From Bryobacterales bacterium (GTDB taxonomy: Bacteria; Acidobacteriota; Terriglobia; Bryobacterales; Bryobacteraceae): DNA of 37,936 nucleotides. The notes under the pieces were generated by a model that was not told the DNA's origin, searched no databases, and worked only from the letters and a program-made list of their open reading frames with translations. The position numbers and the translations under genes were made by a program. Below are positions 16,702 through 25,837 of the stretch, piece by piece (position 1 is the stretch's first letter; each line of letters begins with the position of its first letter). Where the stretch lies: NCBI GenBank assembly GCA_016789755.1, contig JAEUQG010000552.1, forward strand, positions 1 through 37,936, in the 5' to 3' direction.

Positions 16702-17286
16702 GTGCTGATAGAATTCGATTTGATACGCCGGGCCAGAGACGGCGACGACGCGGCATTCAATCAGATTGTGCAGGCTTACCGGAAACGGATTCTTGGCACG
16801 ATCTCGCGTCTTATTGGCCGGCCGGAAGACGTCGAAGATGTCGGACAAGAAGTCTTCATGCGGTTGTACTACTCGCTCGACCAGTTGCGCGCGCCTGAGG
16901 TCTTTGAGCCTTGGCTTTACCGCCTTACGGTGAACGCCGCCTACGACTATATGCGGCGCCAGAAACGCCGTCCGGAATCCCGGATGGCCGATCTGAGCGA
17001 ACAGCAGGTCCAGTCGGCTGACGCCGTTGCCGGCAGCAAGCATAGGGATGAAGAGACGCGTAAGGCGGGGCTTCGGGAATTTGTCCAGTCTTTGCTGGGA
17101 CATGTTTCCGAGGAAGATCGTATCTTGTTGACCTTGAAAGAAGTCGAAGGATTGTCGTTGAAGGAACTCGAAGCAATCTACAAGGTTAACGAGAATGCTC
17201 TCAAGGTGCGCCTGTTTCGCGCACGGCAGAGAGTGCTGAAAGCGTTCGCCGCCGGCGGGGATGCGAAATCCTCGCCAAGCGAGTAG
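16702..17286 (+). CDS. RNA polymerase ECF-type sigma-70 factor
   Basis: A group 4 sigma factor that should redirect RNA polymerase in response to an envelope or other stress. The 194-aa product has a sigma2 region (about 8-80: FNQIVQAYRKRILGTISRL, EDVGQEVFMRLYYSLDQLR, PWLYRLTVNAAYDYMRR). A linker and a sigma4 region (about 125-180) follow, the latter with LKEVEGLSLKELEAIYKVNE and VRLFRARQRV. GTG 16702 is chosen because purine-rich GAGAAGGCGG precedes it; no ATG offers a complete sigma2. It is the first gene of a three-gene unit with a short membrane protein and a Spy-like protein, a usual context for anti-sigma control. Confidence 0.93.
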   Translation: MLIEFDLIRRARDGDDAAFNQIVQAYRKRILGTISRLIGRPEDVEDVGQEVFMRLYYSLDQLRAPEVFEPWLYRLTVNAAYDYMRRQKRRPESRMADLSEQQVQSADAVAGSKHRDEETRKAGLREFVQSLLGHVSEEDRILLTLKEVEGLSLKELEAIYKVNENALKVRLFRARQRVLKAFAAGGDAKSSPSE

Positions 17287-17314
17287 AATAGGGGTACAAG
17301 GGAAGGGACTGACC

Positions 17315-17656
17315 ATGGCCAGCGAGTCGCAAGATCGGAAGTTACAGGATCTCTTTGAGGCTTACCGGGCTGCTTGTCCGGATGCAGTCGAGGGCTCCAC
17401 TTTCATGCCAGGTCTCTGGCAGAAAATCGAGGCCCGCCAATCATTTCCCTTTACAATGCGCCGTTTCGCGCAGTTCTTCGTCTCGGCTGCTGCCGCCATG
17501 TGCCTGCTGATGGCTGTCCTTCTCACCACCGCTTCCTCTTCCCACAATGGTCCCGGAGTGATGGCCTACGTCGAGGCCTTGGATAACGATAACGCCCATG
17601 AAATCCTCGCCTACGCCGACATCGAAAACGTCAGCGTCGGAGATAATTCCTGGTGA
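17315..17656 (+). CDS. Short single-pass membrane protein, probable anti-sigma factor
   Basis: The 113-aa product follows the sigma gene by 28 bp, with a strong purine-rich ribosome-binding site (GGGAAGGGA) before ATG 17315. A cytoplasmic N-terminal helix (LQDLFEAYRAACPD, then FMPGLWQKIEARQS) precedes one membrane segment (about 47-70), and a short acidic periplasmic tail ends at SVGDNSW. This topology is what an anti-sigma factor needs, but the zinc-binding HxxxCxxC motif of the common ZAS family is absent. The anti-sigma role is inferred from position and topology. Its stop overlaps the start of the next gene by 3 bases. Confidence 0.8.
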   Translation: MASESQDRKLQDLFEAYRAACPDAVEGSTFMPGLWQKIEARQSFPFTMRRFAQFFVSAAAAMCLLMAVLLTTASSSHNGPGVMAYVEALDNDNAHEILAYADIENVSVGDNSW

Positions 17657-18051
17657 AACGCAGCAACCCCATGGTCGTTCTTTACCTGCTGCTGGTCTTC
17701 GGCAGCGGCGCGCTTGTCGGTGCATTCGGCCACCGGCTGTATTCCGCTAAGACCGTTACCGCTACTCAGGGCGACCGCCGCACCCCCGAGGCACTTCGGC
17801 AGAAGTACCTGAAAGACTACGAATCACGCCTGAAGCTTAATTCCGATCAGATGCAGAAGCTGGTCGTCATCCTCGACGAGACAAAGGCTCGTTACAAAGC
17901 GACCCACGACAGTATCGATCCGCAGATGAAGAGGATCGCAGCCGAACAGCGGGAACGCATTAATAGCATGCTCACCGAAGAGCAGAAGGTGGAATACGCC
18001 AAGATGCTCGAAGAACGTGACCGGCGACGGAAGCAATCGGCCGGCAAATAG
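17653..18051 (+). CDS. Spy/CpxP-like periplasmic protein with membrane anchor
   Basis: A 132-aa protein starting at GTG 17653, overlapping the preceding stop (GTGA), so translation is coupled. Residues of about 8-28 form an uncleaved or cleavable hydrophobic segment. The rest is a charged helical domain with two helical hairpins, ending with RINSMLTEEQKVEYAKMLEE, which resembles the L-T-x-E-Q motif of Spy, CpxP and heavy-metal sensor proteins such as CnrX. It may sense misfolded proteins or metals and signal to the anti-sigma factor, or act as a chaperone under sigma control. The family likeness is moderate; the ligand is unknown. Confidence 0.78.
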   Translation: MKRSNPMVVLYLLLVFGSGALVGAFGHRLYSAKTVTATQGDRRTPEALRQKYLKDYESRLKLNSDQMQKLVVILDETKARYKATHDSIDPQMKRIAAEQRERINSMLTEEQKVEYAKMLEERDRRRKQSAGK

Positions 18052-18083
18052 TCCCGCCTCAATCCCCAACCAGAAACACACCA

Positions 18084-18112
18084 ATCCCAGCCCACCCAAG
18101 GCAGGCTGGGAT
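18084..18112. terminator. Hairpin between convergent genes
   Basis: ATCCCAGCC (18084-18092) pairs perfectly with GGCTGGGAT (18104-18112) across an 11-nt loop. It sits between the end of the Spy-like gene and the end of the bL31 gene, so it can serve both directions. No T-run follows on either side. Confidence 0.55.
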
Positions 18113-18131
18113 AGCTTCTCTGAAAGCGAGA

Positions 18132-18368
18132 CTAATTCGGTTTCTTGCGGGCTTCCTGAATCTGCTTCGACTTCGCAAACTTCTTCTGGAAGCGGTCCAC
18201 GCGTCCTTCCGTATCTACCAACTTCTGGCGTCCGGTAAAGAACGGATGGCAACTGGAGCAGATTTCCACACGGATATCGCCCTTGTGCGTGGACCGGGTC
18301 TTAAAGGACGACCCGCAGGCGCAAATGACATTCAATTCGTTGTAGGCGGGATGAATTGCGGCTTTCAT
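18132..18368 (-). CDS. rpmE: 50S ribosomal protein bL31, zinc-binding form
   Basis: A structural protein of the large ribosomal subunit near the central protuberance. The 78-aa sequence begins [19 protein letters not shown] and carries the four-Cys zinc site (C-A-C near 16-18 and C-S-S-C near 37-40) followed by HPFFTGRQK, so it is the zinc-containing C+ form. Relative to E. coli it has a slightly extended Lys-rich C-terminus. An AAAGGA at 18382-18387 lies 13 nt before the ATG. Its probable -10 lies inside the 3' end of the upstream heparinase gene. Confidence 0.95.
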   Translation of the reverse strand: MKAAIHPAYNELNVICACGSSFKTRSTHKGDIRVEICSSCHPFFTGRQKLVDTEGRVDRFQKKFAKSKQIQEARKKPN

Positions 18369-18391
18369 CGGTACAGCAAAATCCTTTCGCG

Positions 18392-20947
18392 TTAAGGCAA
18401 CCTTCCCACTATAACACGCTCATAGCCCTCCACGCCTTCCGATGTGAACCGGAACCGGTCCGAAAACCCCTCGCTCTTCACTTGAATCCATCCATCCTCT
18501 TCCATCTCGAACGCGACCACCCCTGGTCGCCCGCCATAGGGCTCCAGTAGCGTGACGAAACGCGCCGACTCCCCCTTCCTCCGCGCCATCACATAAGGGA
18601 CGGGCTGAAGCAGATTCGGTCCCAGCCCGTTGCCGGCCACCACTGTCGTCCCCTCCCTACCCAACATCCAAACCCGCAAGCTCCGGCTTGTCAGCTCAAA
18701 GTCGGCGGCCATCACTGTCTGGTCATCTTCATAGAGCACAGCGAAATCGTCTACGTAGATAGCTCCCCGCGCCGCACCTCCAGCCACTTGCGTCCACTCC
18801 ACCGAGACCGAGCGAATCGGCGTGTCGATTACTCCGTCATTGTTGCCGAGATAATGCTGCCAGTTGACGGGGCCCTTGACTTCGATTGCTTTCCAACCTG
18901 TCCACGTCACCGGACCAACGATAGAAATGAACCGTTCATCCGTCGAGTCATTCATTCGCAACGACAGCCGGTGGCCGCTTCCGTCGCCGTACACCATCAC
19001 ACGCAAGCCCACGGGTGCCCGGTCCGGCTGATTGCTCAACGCCGGGGTCGAATAAAGCATGTACCCGGGGCCGCTAAACTCATAGGACAGTTTCCCCGAG
19101 TACCCCCCGCTGGCGGCCTGCTCGCTCGAATACTGATACGTTCCCCGCGCCGCCGCCGAACCGGCGAAGGTCGACCCGAAATTGACAACACCCCTGGGCC
19201 GCCCGTCGAATCGCACCTGCCACGACTCCCCGGTCTCCAACGCGCGGTTGTCCGTGAGGTGCTGATACCCGTTCGTAGACGGGAATCCGCTGAAAGGCGT
19301 GACGGGAAGATCTGTTTCCAAAGACCCGTTATTGTGATACACCCAATCGAATTGCCTCGATACTTTGTCCGTGCTAACGGCTTCCGCTTCGTCCACGGTG
19401 TACTCTGCGGTGACCAACAACGACCGCTTCATCCGGACTTCTGGATAAGCTGCGCCGGCCTCAGCCGACGCAGCGCTGTACTCGGGCCGCAGATCGCTCC
19501 ACAGTAACCTTCCGGTGGCTTCGTTTTGCGTTTTTTCTCCAACCACAATCGTGTTGTGCGCGACGGTCACCTTGTCCCATGTGTTGTGCGTCGGCGCAGC
19601 ATAGCTTTGTGTGCCCGGATCCACCGACAGGATTCCTCCCCGCGCAAACGACACCAGACCCAGCTTGTCGTAATGTCCATGCCCGCCCCCATGCGGCCCG
19701 AACTTCATGGTTACAGTGTGGTCCGACTGCGGCCCCCGCAGGACAGCGAATCCCGCATCGGCGAAAATCTCGCTCCGCAAGTCGGCCAAGTCGACTGCCG
19801 GCAATTCAGGAGCCCCGAACAGCAACGCTTCGCGGCCGCGTGAACCGCGGCGCGCCACTGCTGCATAAAGCGGGTCCCCCAGGCGGGCAAACGCAATCTC
19901 GTATAGTCGCGCCACACTGAACAGGCTCACCGAGTTGCTGTCGTTGAACGCCGGTAACGTTCCGTCGGCAAACGCCAACCGGAGCGGAGCTGAAAACAAC
20001 CCTCGCAGGTTTACGTCCTCCCACAGATCGAACCCGCTGCGCGCCGCCATTTCCGCCAGTTGCACAACTGGATCCAGGGCGTAATAGTGATAGCTCCAGG
20101 CCCCTTCGTACCAGAATCCTTCTCCAATCACCGAGTTCCGCATTTGGAACCGGAAACCGCTTTTCCCATCGATAGCTTGCTCCACCAACGATTTGTCGCG
20201 CAAGGCGAAGCCCACGGCCGCAATCGCCGTGTTGTGCCACGATTGCCAGTTGCTGATCCCCGCATCGTTACGCTGGATCACTTCCACCGCCGCCCGTAAC
20301 AATCCGCGTTCGATCAGCACCCTGTCGGACTCGCTCATCGCAGCCGAGCCCGCCAGCGAATCGTAGGCCCATGCCAGCGGAATCAACCAAACCGATTCAT
20401 CCAATGTCTGCGCCGAGGCGCGAGCCCCCGATCGCGTATTCGCCCGGTTGTTGACGTCTTTGTGCGGATAGGCCAGGTACTTCTCCGCGTATTGCTTCAG
20501 TATCCATAGCGCTGCCTCGGCATACTTCGTCTCACCGGTCATGCGCCAAGCCAACGCCAGATCGCGCGCAGCCCCTGCCAACTCATTGTGCCGGCGCGAG
20601 AGTATCACCTGGTCGTATGGCCACCCCGTATACGTGCGGTTGTCCACGGTACAGCGGTGCGTGGCGGGAGCTTGAAACTGAAGGTTGACACCATGCGTGG
20701 GACACACATACCACAGTGGCCATTGGCCGCCCTCCGCGGGCAGTGCCAATTGCGTTAGCCCGTATCGTGTCAAATGATCCTGCGGCCAGTTCGCCGCTGC
20801 CCGCAGTACCTGATTTCGAACTTCCGAAGCCCAACTGGCGCCTCGTGCCGTTTCCTCAACGCGACGCAAATCATCGGGAGTGAACAACGCCGGTTGCCCC
20901 ATCAACAAGGGCACGGCAGTGCAGAGAAAAAGGAATTGAATGCGCAC
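18392..20947 (-). CDS. Heparinase II/III-like polysaccharide lyase, exported
   Basis: Expected to cleave uronic-acid-containing polysaccharides by beta-elimination in the periplasm or outside. The 851-aa product has a signal peptide ([20 protein letters not shown]). An alpha-toroid domain follows (about 25-400; [57 protein letters not shown]). The beta-sandwich heparinase II/III domain from about 410 starts with [17 protein letters not shown], whose His and Tyr residues are typical of the active region. The Asn in ISNWQSWHN and the Tyr-His pairs fit the toroid catalytic side. The C-terminal part (about 600-851) is beta-rich with an added sandwich module. It starts 6 bp after the subtilase gene, suggesting one transcript. 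Substrate (alginate, heparin-like or other) is not decided. Confidence 0.88.
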   Translation of the reverse strand: MRIQFLFLCTAVPLLMGQPALFTPDDLRRVEETARGASWASEVRNQVLRAAANWPQDHLTRYGLTQLALPAEGGQWPLWYVCPTHGVNLQFQAPATHRCTVDNRTYTGWPYDQVILSRRHNELAGAARDLALAWRMTGETKYAEAALWILKQYAEKYLAYPHKDVNNRANTRSGARASAQTLDESVWLIPLAWAYDSLAGSAAMSESDRVLIERGLLRAAVEVIQRNDAGISNWQSWHNTAIAAVGFALRDKSLVEQAIDGKSGFRFQMRNSVIGEGFWYEGAWSYHYYALDPVVQLAEMAARSGFDLWEDVNLRGLFSAPLRLAFADGTLPAFNDSNSVSLFSVARLYEIAFARLGDPLYAAVARRGSRGREALLFGAPELPAVDLADLRSEIFADAGFAVLRGPQSDHTVTMKFGPHGGGHGHYDKLGLVSFARGGILSVDPGTQSYAAPTHNTWDKVTVAHNTIVVGEKTQNEATGRLLWSDLRPEYSAASAEAGAAYPEVRMKRSLLVTAEYTVDEAEAVSTDKVSRQFDWVYHNNGSLETDLPVTPFSGFPSTNGYQHLTDNRALETGESWQVRFDGRPRGVVNFGSTFAGSAAARGTYQYSSEQAASGGYSGKLSYEFSGPGYMLYSTPALSNQPDRAPVGLRVMVYGDGSGHRLSLRMNDSTDERFISIVGPVTWTGWKAIEVKGPVNWQHYLGNNDGVIDTPIRSVSVEWTQVAGGAARGAIYVDDFAVLYEDDQTVMAADFELTSRSLRVWMLGREGTTVVAGNGLGPNLLQPVPYVMARRKGESARFVTLLEPYGGRPGVVAFEMEEDGWIQVKSEGFSDRFRFTSEGVEGYERVIVGRLP
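18408..18413 (-). promoter_or_regulatory. -10 box for rpmE inside the upstream gene
   Basis: Read leftward, TATAGT lies within the last codons of the heparinase gene, about 40 nt before the rpmE start. It would let the ribosomal protein gene be expressed independently of the lyase gene. Confidence 0.4.
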
Positions 20948-20953
20948 TACACT

Positions 20954-23266
20954 CTAATTTGTAGCGCGAATCCGCACTTCCCGGCTAACTCCTCCTGCCT
21001 TGATGGTGAACACATTGACGCCCGCCGACGGGCCAAGACGTACGACCGCCGCGTTCACGCCAGGGTAGATCGACCCCGCCAACCCCGATTGAAGGATGCT
21101 GCCTCCTCCTGAACTGACGGTCACCTCCGGACTCGGATCCACTAGCGAAATCCCTGAGCCATCCAGAACCCGGTAGTAGATTTCCGCTCTCGTTCCCACC
21201 CGCGACGACGGCTGGACATAGGTGAGCGAGATCTCCTTCGCCTCAGTCCCTCGTACCCCAAGCCAATACGGTACTCGCGCGATACTGCCCGTCCCCGAGC
21301 GGATTTCGAGGAACCCTTGATAGGCGCCTGTGCCGGCCGTCGTGTGGTTCCATGTCAGCTTCACCACCGCCGAGCCCTTCGGCGCCAGCGTCAACGTTTC
21401 GGTGGACAACTCCGGCTTCAACGCGTCGTTGGTTCGCAGACTCAGCGACAGATTGTCCCCAACCGCGCCAATGTTCGTCACCGTGATCTCCCGAAACCAA
21501 TTGGACAATCCTCGATACTCTCCGAAGCTCACCGACGCCGGCTCAATTGCTGTTACAGCACTGAGCGTGTCTGAAAACTGCAGCAGCCCCGCGCCTGTCT
21601 TTTGCACCTCAATCTTAGAGGCGCCCTCAGGGAAGGGCAGGGAACTGTTGATGAGCACCGAGCGGTATTGCGCCGGGGTCAATCCCGGCCGAACTTGCTT
21701 CAGTACTGCCGCAACTCCCGCTACTATCGGCGAGGAAAGGCTTGTTCCATCCAATGGGAGATAGCCGCTAAGCTCCGGGCTCCCTTCCGGGGTTTCATTG
21801 GTTGCCGTAATTAAGTTCGTTCCCGTCGCCACCATGTCCGGTTTGATGGCCATGTCCGGGCCAGGTCCACGGGAACTGAAATCCGCCAGCCGGTTTGGAT
21901 CCTCCGGCAGACTTGTGCTGAAGAAGAGAACGTAGTCCGCGTCGCCATTCGCCGCAATACGGTTCTTCAGCGTCGTCCCATCTCCCCGCGAGATCATCAG
22001 CCCCTTCAGTGGCTCGTCATCCACCTGCATGATGACCCGTGACGGGCTCGCTTCGCTGTTGTAAACTACTGCCGCAACTGCCCCGGCATTGCGGGCATTC
22101 ACGAACTTCACTGCGAAATTGCATGTGCCACGCAGGATCAACGCGATCTTGCCGGCCAGACTGCCGCCGGGCAAACTGTTGCAGGCGAGTCCACTCGGGT
22201 CGATCGTTGCGACATCGGCAAACTTGCCCGCAATCTGTTCTGCCTCTTCGCTGTTTGACGCCGGCGTTGCCGTGATTCGCGTGGACGGCGGGGAAAGCAC
22301 CGCAGGACTCGTCGGCAACCGGTCGTTCTCCGATGCACCTACCGCCACAACATGCTGGCTCGATGCCGTGTCGGATGGCGTTGCATTGTCGGGGCCTTCA
22401 TTCCCCGCCGCCACGATCACTATGGCTCCTGCCCCAGCCGCCCGCGCGATCACCGGTGTGAATAGTTCATCGTCCGGCAGCGCGAACGCTGGGCCGCCCA
22501 AACTCAGATTGATCACGTCCATCCCGTCCTTCACGGCATCGTCGATAGCGCGCAAAGTGTTGTCGATCGAAATGGCTCCATCAGTTCCTTCCGCGACGTT
22601 GTAGTTCCCCAGCCACGCCTTCGGCGCCGAGCCGGCCATGACACCTCTTGGGCCCAAATGATAAGCCGAAGCCGCCGCCGAGGCCACTGCCGTTCCATGT
22701 CCCACCAGGTCTTGCGCCGTACCGCCATAACTCCGCGCTACGATCACTTTGGCGCTGGTGAAACGCTTGTTGCCTTCAGGAGAGAACAGCGGAAATCCTT
22801 CCGGTGCGCTCAATTCCTCATCTTGAAATGCGAGATGGAAATTGTCGATTCCCGTGTCGATGATCGCAATCTTCATGCCCGCCCCTGCACGAGCCCTGCC
22901 CCCGGCCTTCACCCATGCATCCGGGAACCGCAGCAGGTTCATGGCGTGATCCATCTTCAGTTGCAAATACCGGGACTGCACCACGCGCTTCACCCCGGGC
23001 AGGTTTCTCAGTGCATCGGGATCGGCGTTTTCCACGACTATCGCATTCGCCACCGTGTCCAAGGCGCCCCTCACCTGCACCTTCCGGCCCGCAAGCATCG
23101 ACCGCAGCACCTGGTGTTGCGCGCCGATAGCAGCAGCCCGTTCCGCCCGTGCTGCCTTCGCCGCTGCCAGCGGCTCTCCCTCCAACTCGAGAATATAGCG
23201 GCCGGGAATCGGTTGGGCACACAGCGGAAGCAGCAGGGAAACAACGGATAGCAAAAGACGGAACAT
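20954..23266 (-). CDS. Subtilisin-family serine peptidase with PA domain, secreted
   Basis: A 770-aa exported protease. ATG 23266 is preferred over an upstream start at 23293 because it begins the signal peptide directly (MFRLLLSVVSLLLPLCAQ). An inhibitor I9-like propeptide follows (GRYILELEGEPL, about 20-105), then the S8 catalytic domain with D137 in IIDTGID, H190 in GHGTAVAS and S509 in DGTSLSSP. A PA insert lies between His and Ser (LILRGTCNFAVKFVNARNAG, near 380). The C-terminal 200 residues form beta-rich Fn3-like modules. It should be self-processed and work outside the cell; the downstream heparinase suggests combined attack on glycoprotein or matrix material. Confidence 0.92.
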   Translation of the reverse strand: MFRLLLSVVSLLLPLCAQPIPGRYILELEGEPLAAAKAARAERAAAIGAQHQVLRSMLAGRKVQVRGALDTVANAIVVENADPDALRNLPGVKRVVQSRYLQLKMDHAMNLLRFPDAWVKAGGRARAGAGMKIAIIDTGIDNFHLAFQDEELSAPEGFPLFSPEGNKRFTSAKVIVARSYGGTAQDLVGHGTAVASAAASAYHLGPRGVMAGSAPKAWLGNYNVAEGTDGAISIDNTLRAIDDAVKDGMDVINLSLGGPAFALPDDELFTPVIARAAGAGAIVIVAAGNEGPDNATPSDTASSQHVVAVGASENDRLPTSPAVLSPPSTRITATPASNSEEAEQIAGKFADVATIDPSGLACNSLPGGSLAGKIALILRGTCNFAVKFVNARNAGAVAAVVYNSEASPSRVIMQVDDEPLKGLMISRGDGTTLKNRIAANGDADYVLFFSTSLPEDPNRLADFSSRGPGPDMAIKPDMVATGTNLITATNETPEGSPELSGYLPLDGTSLSSPIVAGVAAVLKQVRPGLTPAQYRSVLINSSLPFPEGASKIEVQKTGAGLLQFSDTLSAVTAIEPASVSFGEYRGLSNWFREITVTNIGAVGDNLSLSLRTNDALKPELSTETLTLAPKGSAVVKLTWNHTTAGTGAYQGFLEIRSGTGSIARVPYWLGVRGTEAKEISLTYVQPSSRVGTRAEIYYRVLDGSGISLVDPSPEVTVSSGGGSILQSGLAGSIYPGVNAAVVRLGPSAGVNVFTIKAGGVSREVRIRATN

Positions 23267-23344
23267 ATGTTTGTATTCTCTCACTCGCCCCAAAGTGATT
23301 AAACCGGGGAAAAGACTGGAAGTTTCATTTCGCCTGCCTGAGAC

Positions 23345-23385
23345 AAAAAAGCCGGGCTCTGGGAGTCGTGACTCTCAAAGCCCGG
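23345..23385 (-). terminator. Rho-independent terminator of the FecR-domain gene
   Basis: Read leftward, CCGGGCT (23385-23379) pairs with AGCCCGG (23358-23352), enclosing an inner GAGTC/GACTC stem, and is followed by CTTTTTTG. It separates the FecR-domain gene from the subtilase gene. It is the best intrinsic terminator in the window. Confidence 0.85.
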
Positions 23386-23390
23386 AAACA

Positions 23391-23404
23391 GCTCTCTCTC
23401 TCTC
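23391..23404. repeat. Short CT dinucleotide run
   Basis: A run of CT units lies between the terminator and the end of the FecR-domain gene. It is non-coding and may be length-variable. Confidence 0.5.
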
Positions 23405-23422
23405 GCAAACCTTATTCGTGGC

Positions 23423-24535
23423 TCACTGGCTGATCGGTTCCGGTTCTTCCCGCGTCAACCCGATGCCAAGCCCGGCGGCTGCGCCAGCTACGACCACGCC
23501 TGCCACAATCGCGGTCGTGGCTCCGATGCCCGCTGCGGCTCCCGCAGCGCCTGCGGCCGCGCCCACGGCTCCCGCGGCTCCTGCGCCCGCTGCACCGGCA
23601 CCAGCCGCGCCAGCGGCCCCAGCGGCCCCGGCTGCACCTGCTGCACCTGCTGCACCTGCTGCACCTGCAACGCCGGCGCCGCAGCGGTCCTCTTTTTCCT
23701 TGTCCTTTGTGCCGCTTGCGGCAGGGGATTTCTTGTCTTTCTCTTTCTCGCAGTCCTTGTCCTTCTCGGGGTCCTTGGACTTGTCAGGATGGAATGCGTA
23801 CAGCTTCACCTGCTTCACATCGATGACTTGAGCCGCCGGTGCGCCGGCTTTCACCGCAGTGTTCATGGAACCATTCACTTCCACCAGTCTCCCCACTTCC
23901 CGATCAAGCCCCATGCCACGCAACTCAAAGGTGACTCCCGCCACCTGGTCGGTCAGTAGGTACTGCTGTCCGCTCTTGCGCAAGTACCCGCTCAACGAAC
24001 TCCGCGATTGGCCATGTGGGGCCTGCTCGAGGGCCACGGCCTTGCCCGCCGCGATGCTGGCCAGCAACACGCCTCCCCCGTCCGTCACGCGCACTGGCCC
24101 GCCCAGCGCTGTTACCTTCACTCGTTGGCCGTTCGTCCACTCCACCTTCGCCTTTCCTGTGGCGGTTCCGGCAATCCGAAAAGCACCAGCCTCAATCCGA
24201 AAATCGCTCCCTTGTTCCAGTTGCCCCGCGCCACGTTCCAATACCACGTGGTCACGATACACCTTGCCCCTCGACCCGCTGTCGAGGACCATCCGCGCCC
24301 CTCCTGCCAGCCGCAACTCCGAACTCGCCTTCGCCGTCTCCACCACCGAGCCTTCAAAAAGCGTGCCGTTCCCCGCTACTCGCGAGGCGTCCACTGCCAC
24401 TGGTCCCTTGGCTACCACTACCCCGATTGCTGGGCTTGCTGCCCAGCCAATCGATAATTGAAGCGCCAGCGCCAGCGCTATCCAAGCCTGCCAGCCGCTC
24501 CCTGTAATCTTGTTCATGCCTCGTCTCGATTTCAT
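23423..24535 (-). CDS. Exported FecR-domain protein with Gly-Ala-Ala repeat tail
   Basis: A 370-aa exported protein. ATG 24535 follows AGGAGCGAGG and gives a signal sequence ending near WAAS; a second ATG at 24517 (MNKITGSG) is also possible. Residues of about 35-170 resemble a FecR beta-domain (GTLFEGSVVETAKASSELRL, GKVYRDHVVLERGAGQLEQG). A middle domain with a VNGSMNTAVKAGAPAAQVIDV segment follows. Next is a Lys/Asp/Glu linker (DKSKDPEKDKDCEKEKDKK), a run of about fifteen Gly-Ala-Ala triplets resembling collagen-like repeats, and a final Gly/Ala/Val hydrophobic helix before REEPEPISQ. The tail may anchor or oligomerise the protein. There is no adjacent FecI-type sigma gene, so it is probably an envelope structural protein rather than an iron regulator. 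Confidence 0.78.
   Translation of the reverse strand: MKSRRGMNKITGSGWQAWIALALALQLSIGWAASPAIGVVVAKGPVAVDASRVAGNGTLFEGSVVETAKASSELRLAGGARMVLDSGSRGKVYRDHVVLERGAGQLEQGSDFRIEAGAFRIAGTATGKAKVEWTNGQRVKVTALGGPVRVTDGGGVLLASIAAGKAVALEQAPHGQSRSSLSGYLRKSGQQYLLTDQVAGVTFELRGMGLDREVGRLVEVNGSMNTAVKAGAPAAQVIDVKQVKLYAFHPDKSKDPEKDKDCEKEKDKKSPAASGTKDKEKEDRCGAGVAGAAGAAGAAGAAGAAGAAGAAGAGAAGAGAAGAVGAAAGAAGAAAGIGATTAIVAGVVVAGAAAGLGIGLTREEPEPISQ
23631..23666. repeat. Four perfect 9-bp tandem repeats coding Gly-Ala-Ala
   Basis: GCTGCACCT is repeated four times without change, inside the Gly-Ala-Ala region of the FecR-domain gene. A related pair of CAGCGGCCC units lies just upstream. Each unit encodes three residues, so changes in copy number would keep the frame. 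Confidence 0.8.
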
Positions 24536-24566
24536 GCCTCGCCTCGCTCCTAAATGCGGTGATCAT

Positions 24567-24589
24567 GGGCCCCGCCTCTGCGGGCTCCC
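24567..24589. promoter_or_regulatory. Stable hairpin in the divergent intergenic region
   Basis: GGG (24567-24569) and CCC (24587-24589) enclose CCCGC, a CTCT loop and GCGGG. Read leftward it lies in the probable leader of the FecR-domain gene, about 32 nt before its start. No clear promoter could be assigned in this 120-bp region. Confidence 0.3.
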
Positions 24590-24670
24590 TCTTTCTTATT
24601 CGACCGGAAAAATAAAGAACTTGAGCCGTGAGAAAAAATAAGTCGTTCGCACACAATGTATTACAGAAGT

Positions 24671-25837
24671 ATGCGTGCTCCCCGCGTCCTCTCCTATCTC
24701 CTCGCCGCCGCCCTCCTCACCGCCGCTTTCTACGCCCTCCTCCTCGCCTACGCCGACTACCTCTTCCACACCGGCACACCCGAAAACATCCGCCGCGCCG
24801 CCGAACTCGTCCCCTCCCATCCGATATACGCGCTCCGCTCCGGCAACCCGGAGGGCGCCCTCCAACTCAACCCCTACCTTTCCGAAGCCTGGATCGATCT
24901 CGCACTCGCCGCCGAACAATCCCAACAGTTCGGCGAGGCCGAGCGCCTCTTCCTCAAAGCCGCCGAAATGGACCGGATGTTTGCCCCACGCTGGGCGCTG
25001 GCCAATTTCTACTTTCGCCGCCAGTCCTCCGAGCCCTTCTGGCGATGGCTCCGACTCGCCGCCGAACGCAGCTACGGCGACCGCACTGCCCTCTTCCGCC
25101 TTGCCTGGCGCTTCACCGCCGACTCCACCCTCATCCTGACCCGCGCCATTCCTCCGCAACCGGAAATCCTCAGCCTCTACATCGAATTCCTCCGATCGGA
25201 GGAAAAATGGGAAGCTGCCGCCGAAGCTGCCGGAGCCCTCTCACCTCTCATCCCCCCAACTGGCCCGCAACTCATCGCTCTCGCCGAGGCACTCCTCCAG
25301 GCAGGCAAGGGTGCGGCGGCCCTCCGCGTCTGGAACCTCTGGGATTCCCAACGCCAACTGGACCCGGTCTCAGCCCGGTCGCTCACCAATGCCGCCTTCG
25401 CAACCGAGCCCATTCACAAAGGCTTCGACTGGCGATTTCCCTGGCGCAACGGAGTCTCCCACCACTGGTCGCCGCAAACCCATGAGGTCCGCATCACTCT
25501 CGACGGCCGCCAACCCGAACACACCGAACTGCTTGAGCAGTTCCTCCCCGTCGTTCCCGCCGCCCAGTATCAATTCACCTTTCAGTACCGCCTGGAGCGC
25601 ATATCCGCGAAAGCCGGACTGCTTTGGAAATGGTCGTGTCTGGACGGCACAGCCCTCGGTGAAGCCCCGCTACGTCCTGATCCCACCCCACGCCTTCAGC
25701 AGTCCGCCGGTCTCGCCGTACCGCCGGATTGCAGTATCATCCGGCTCACCTTCCTCTACCACCGGCAACCCGGTACGGTCCGCCCCGAAGGTGTCATCGT
25801 CTTTGTCCCTCCCTTTGCCCTTCTCCGGTCAAGGTAG
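24671..25837 (+). CDS. Membrane-anchored TPR-like protein, function unknown
   Basis: A protein of about 388 aa with an N-terminal membrane segment (RVLSYLLAAALLTAAFYALLL) and helical pairs resembling tetratricopeptide repeats at about 55-240 (NPYLSEAWIDLALAAEQSQQ, GEAERLFLKAAEMD, LIALAEALLQAGKGAAALRV). A C-terminal beta-rich domain follows (about 260-388). ATG 24656 is 15 bp upstream in frame; I prefer 24671 because TATTAC lies 6 nt before it and the signal anchor then starts cleanly, but no Shine-Dalgarno decides between them. It diverges from the FecR-domain gene, a pairing that suggests a shared envelope or exopolysaccharide role. The function is not recognised. Confidence 0.72.
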   Translation: MRAPRVLSYLLAAALLTAAFYALLLAYADYLFHTGTPENIRRAAELVPSHPIYALRSGNPEGALQLNPYLSEAWIDLALAAEQSQQFGEAERLFLKAAEMDRMFAPRWALANFYFRRQSSEPFWRWLRLAAERSYGDRTALFRLAWRFTADSTLILTRAIPPQPEILSLYIEFLRSEEKWEAAAEAAGALSPLIPPTGPQLIALAEALLQAGKGAAALRVWNLWDSQRQLDPVSARSLTNAAFATEPIHKGFDWRFPWRNGVSHHWSPQTHEVRITLDGRQPEHTELLEQFLPVVPAAQYQFTFQYRLERISAKAGLLWKWSCLDGTALGEAPLRPDPTPRLQQSAGLAVPPDCSIIRLTFLYHRQPGTVRPEGVIVFVPPFALLRSR

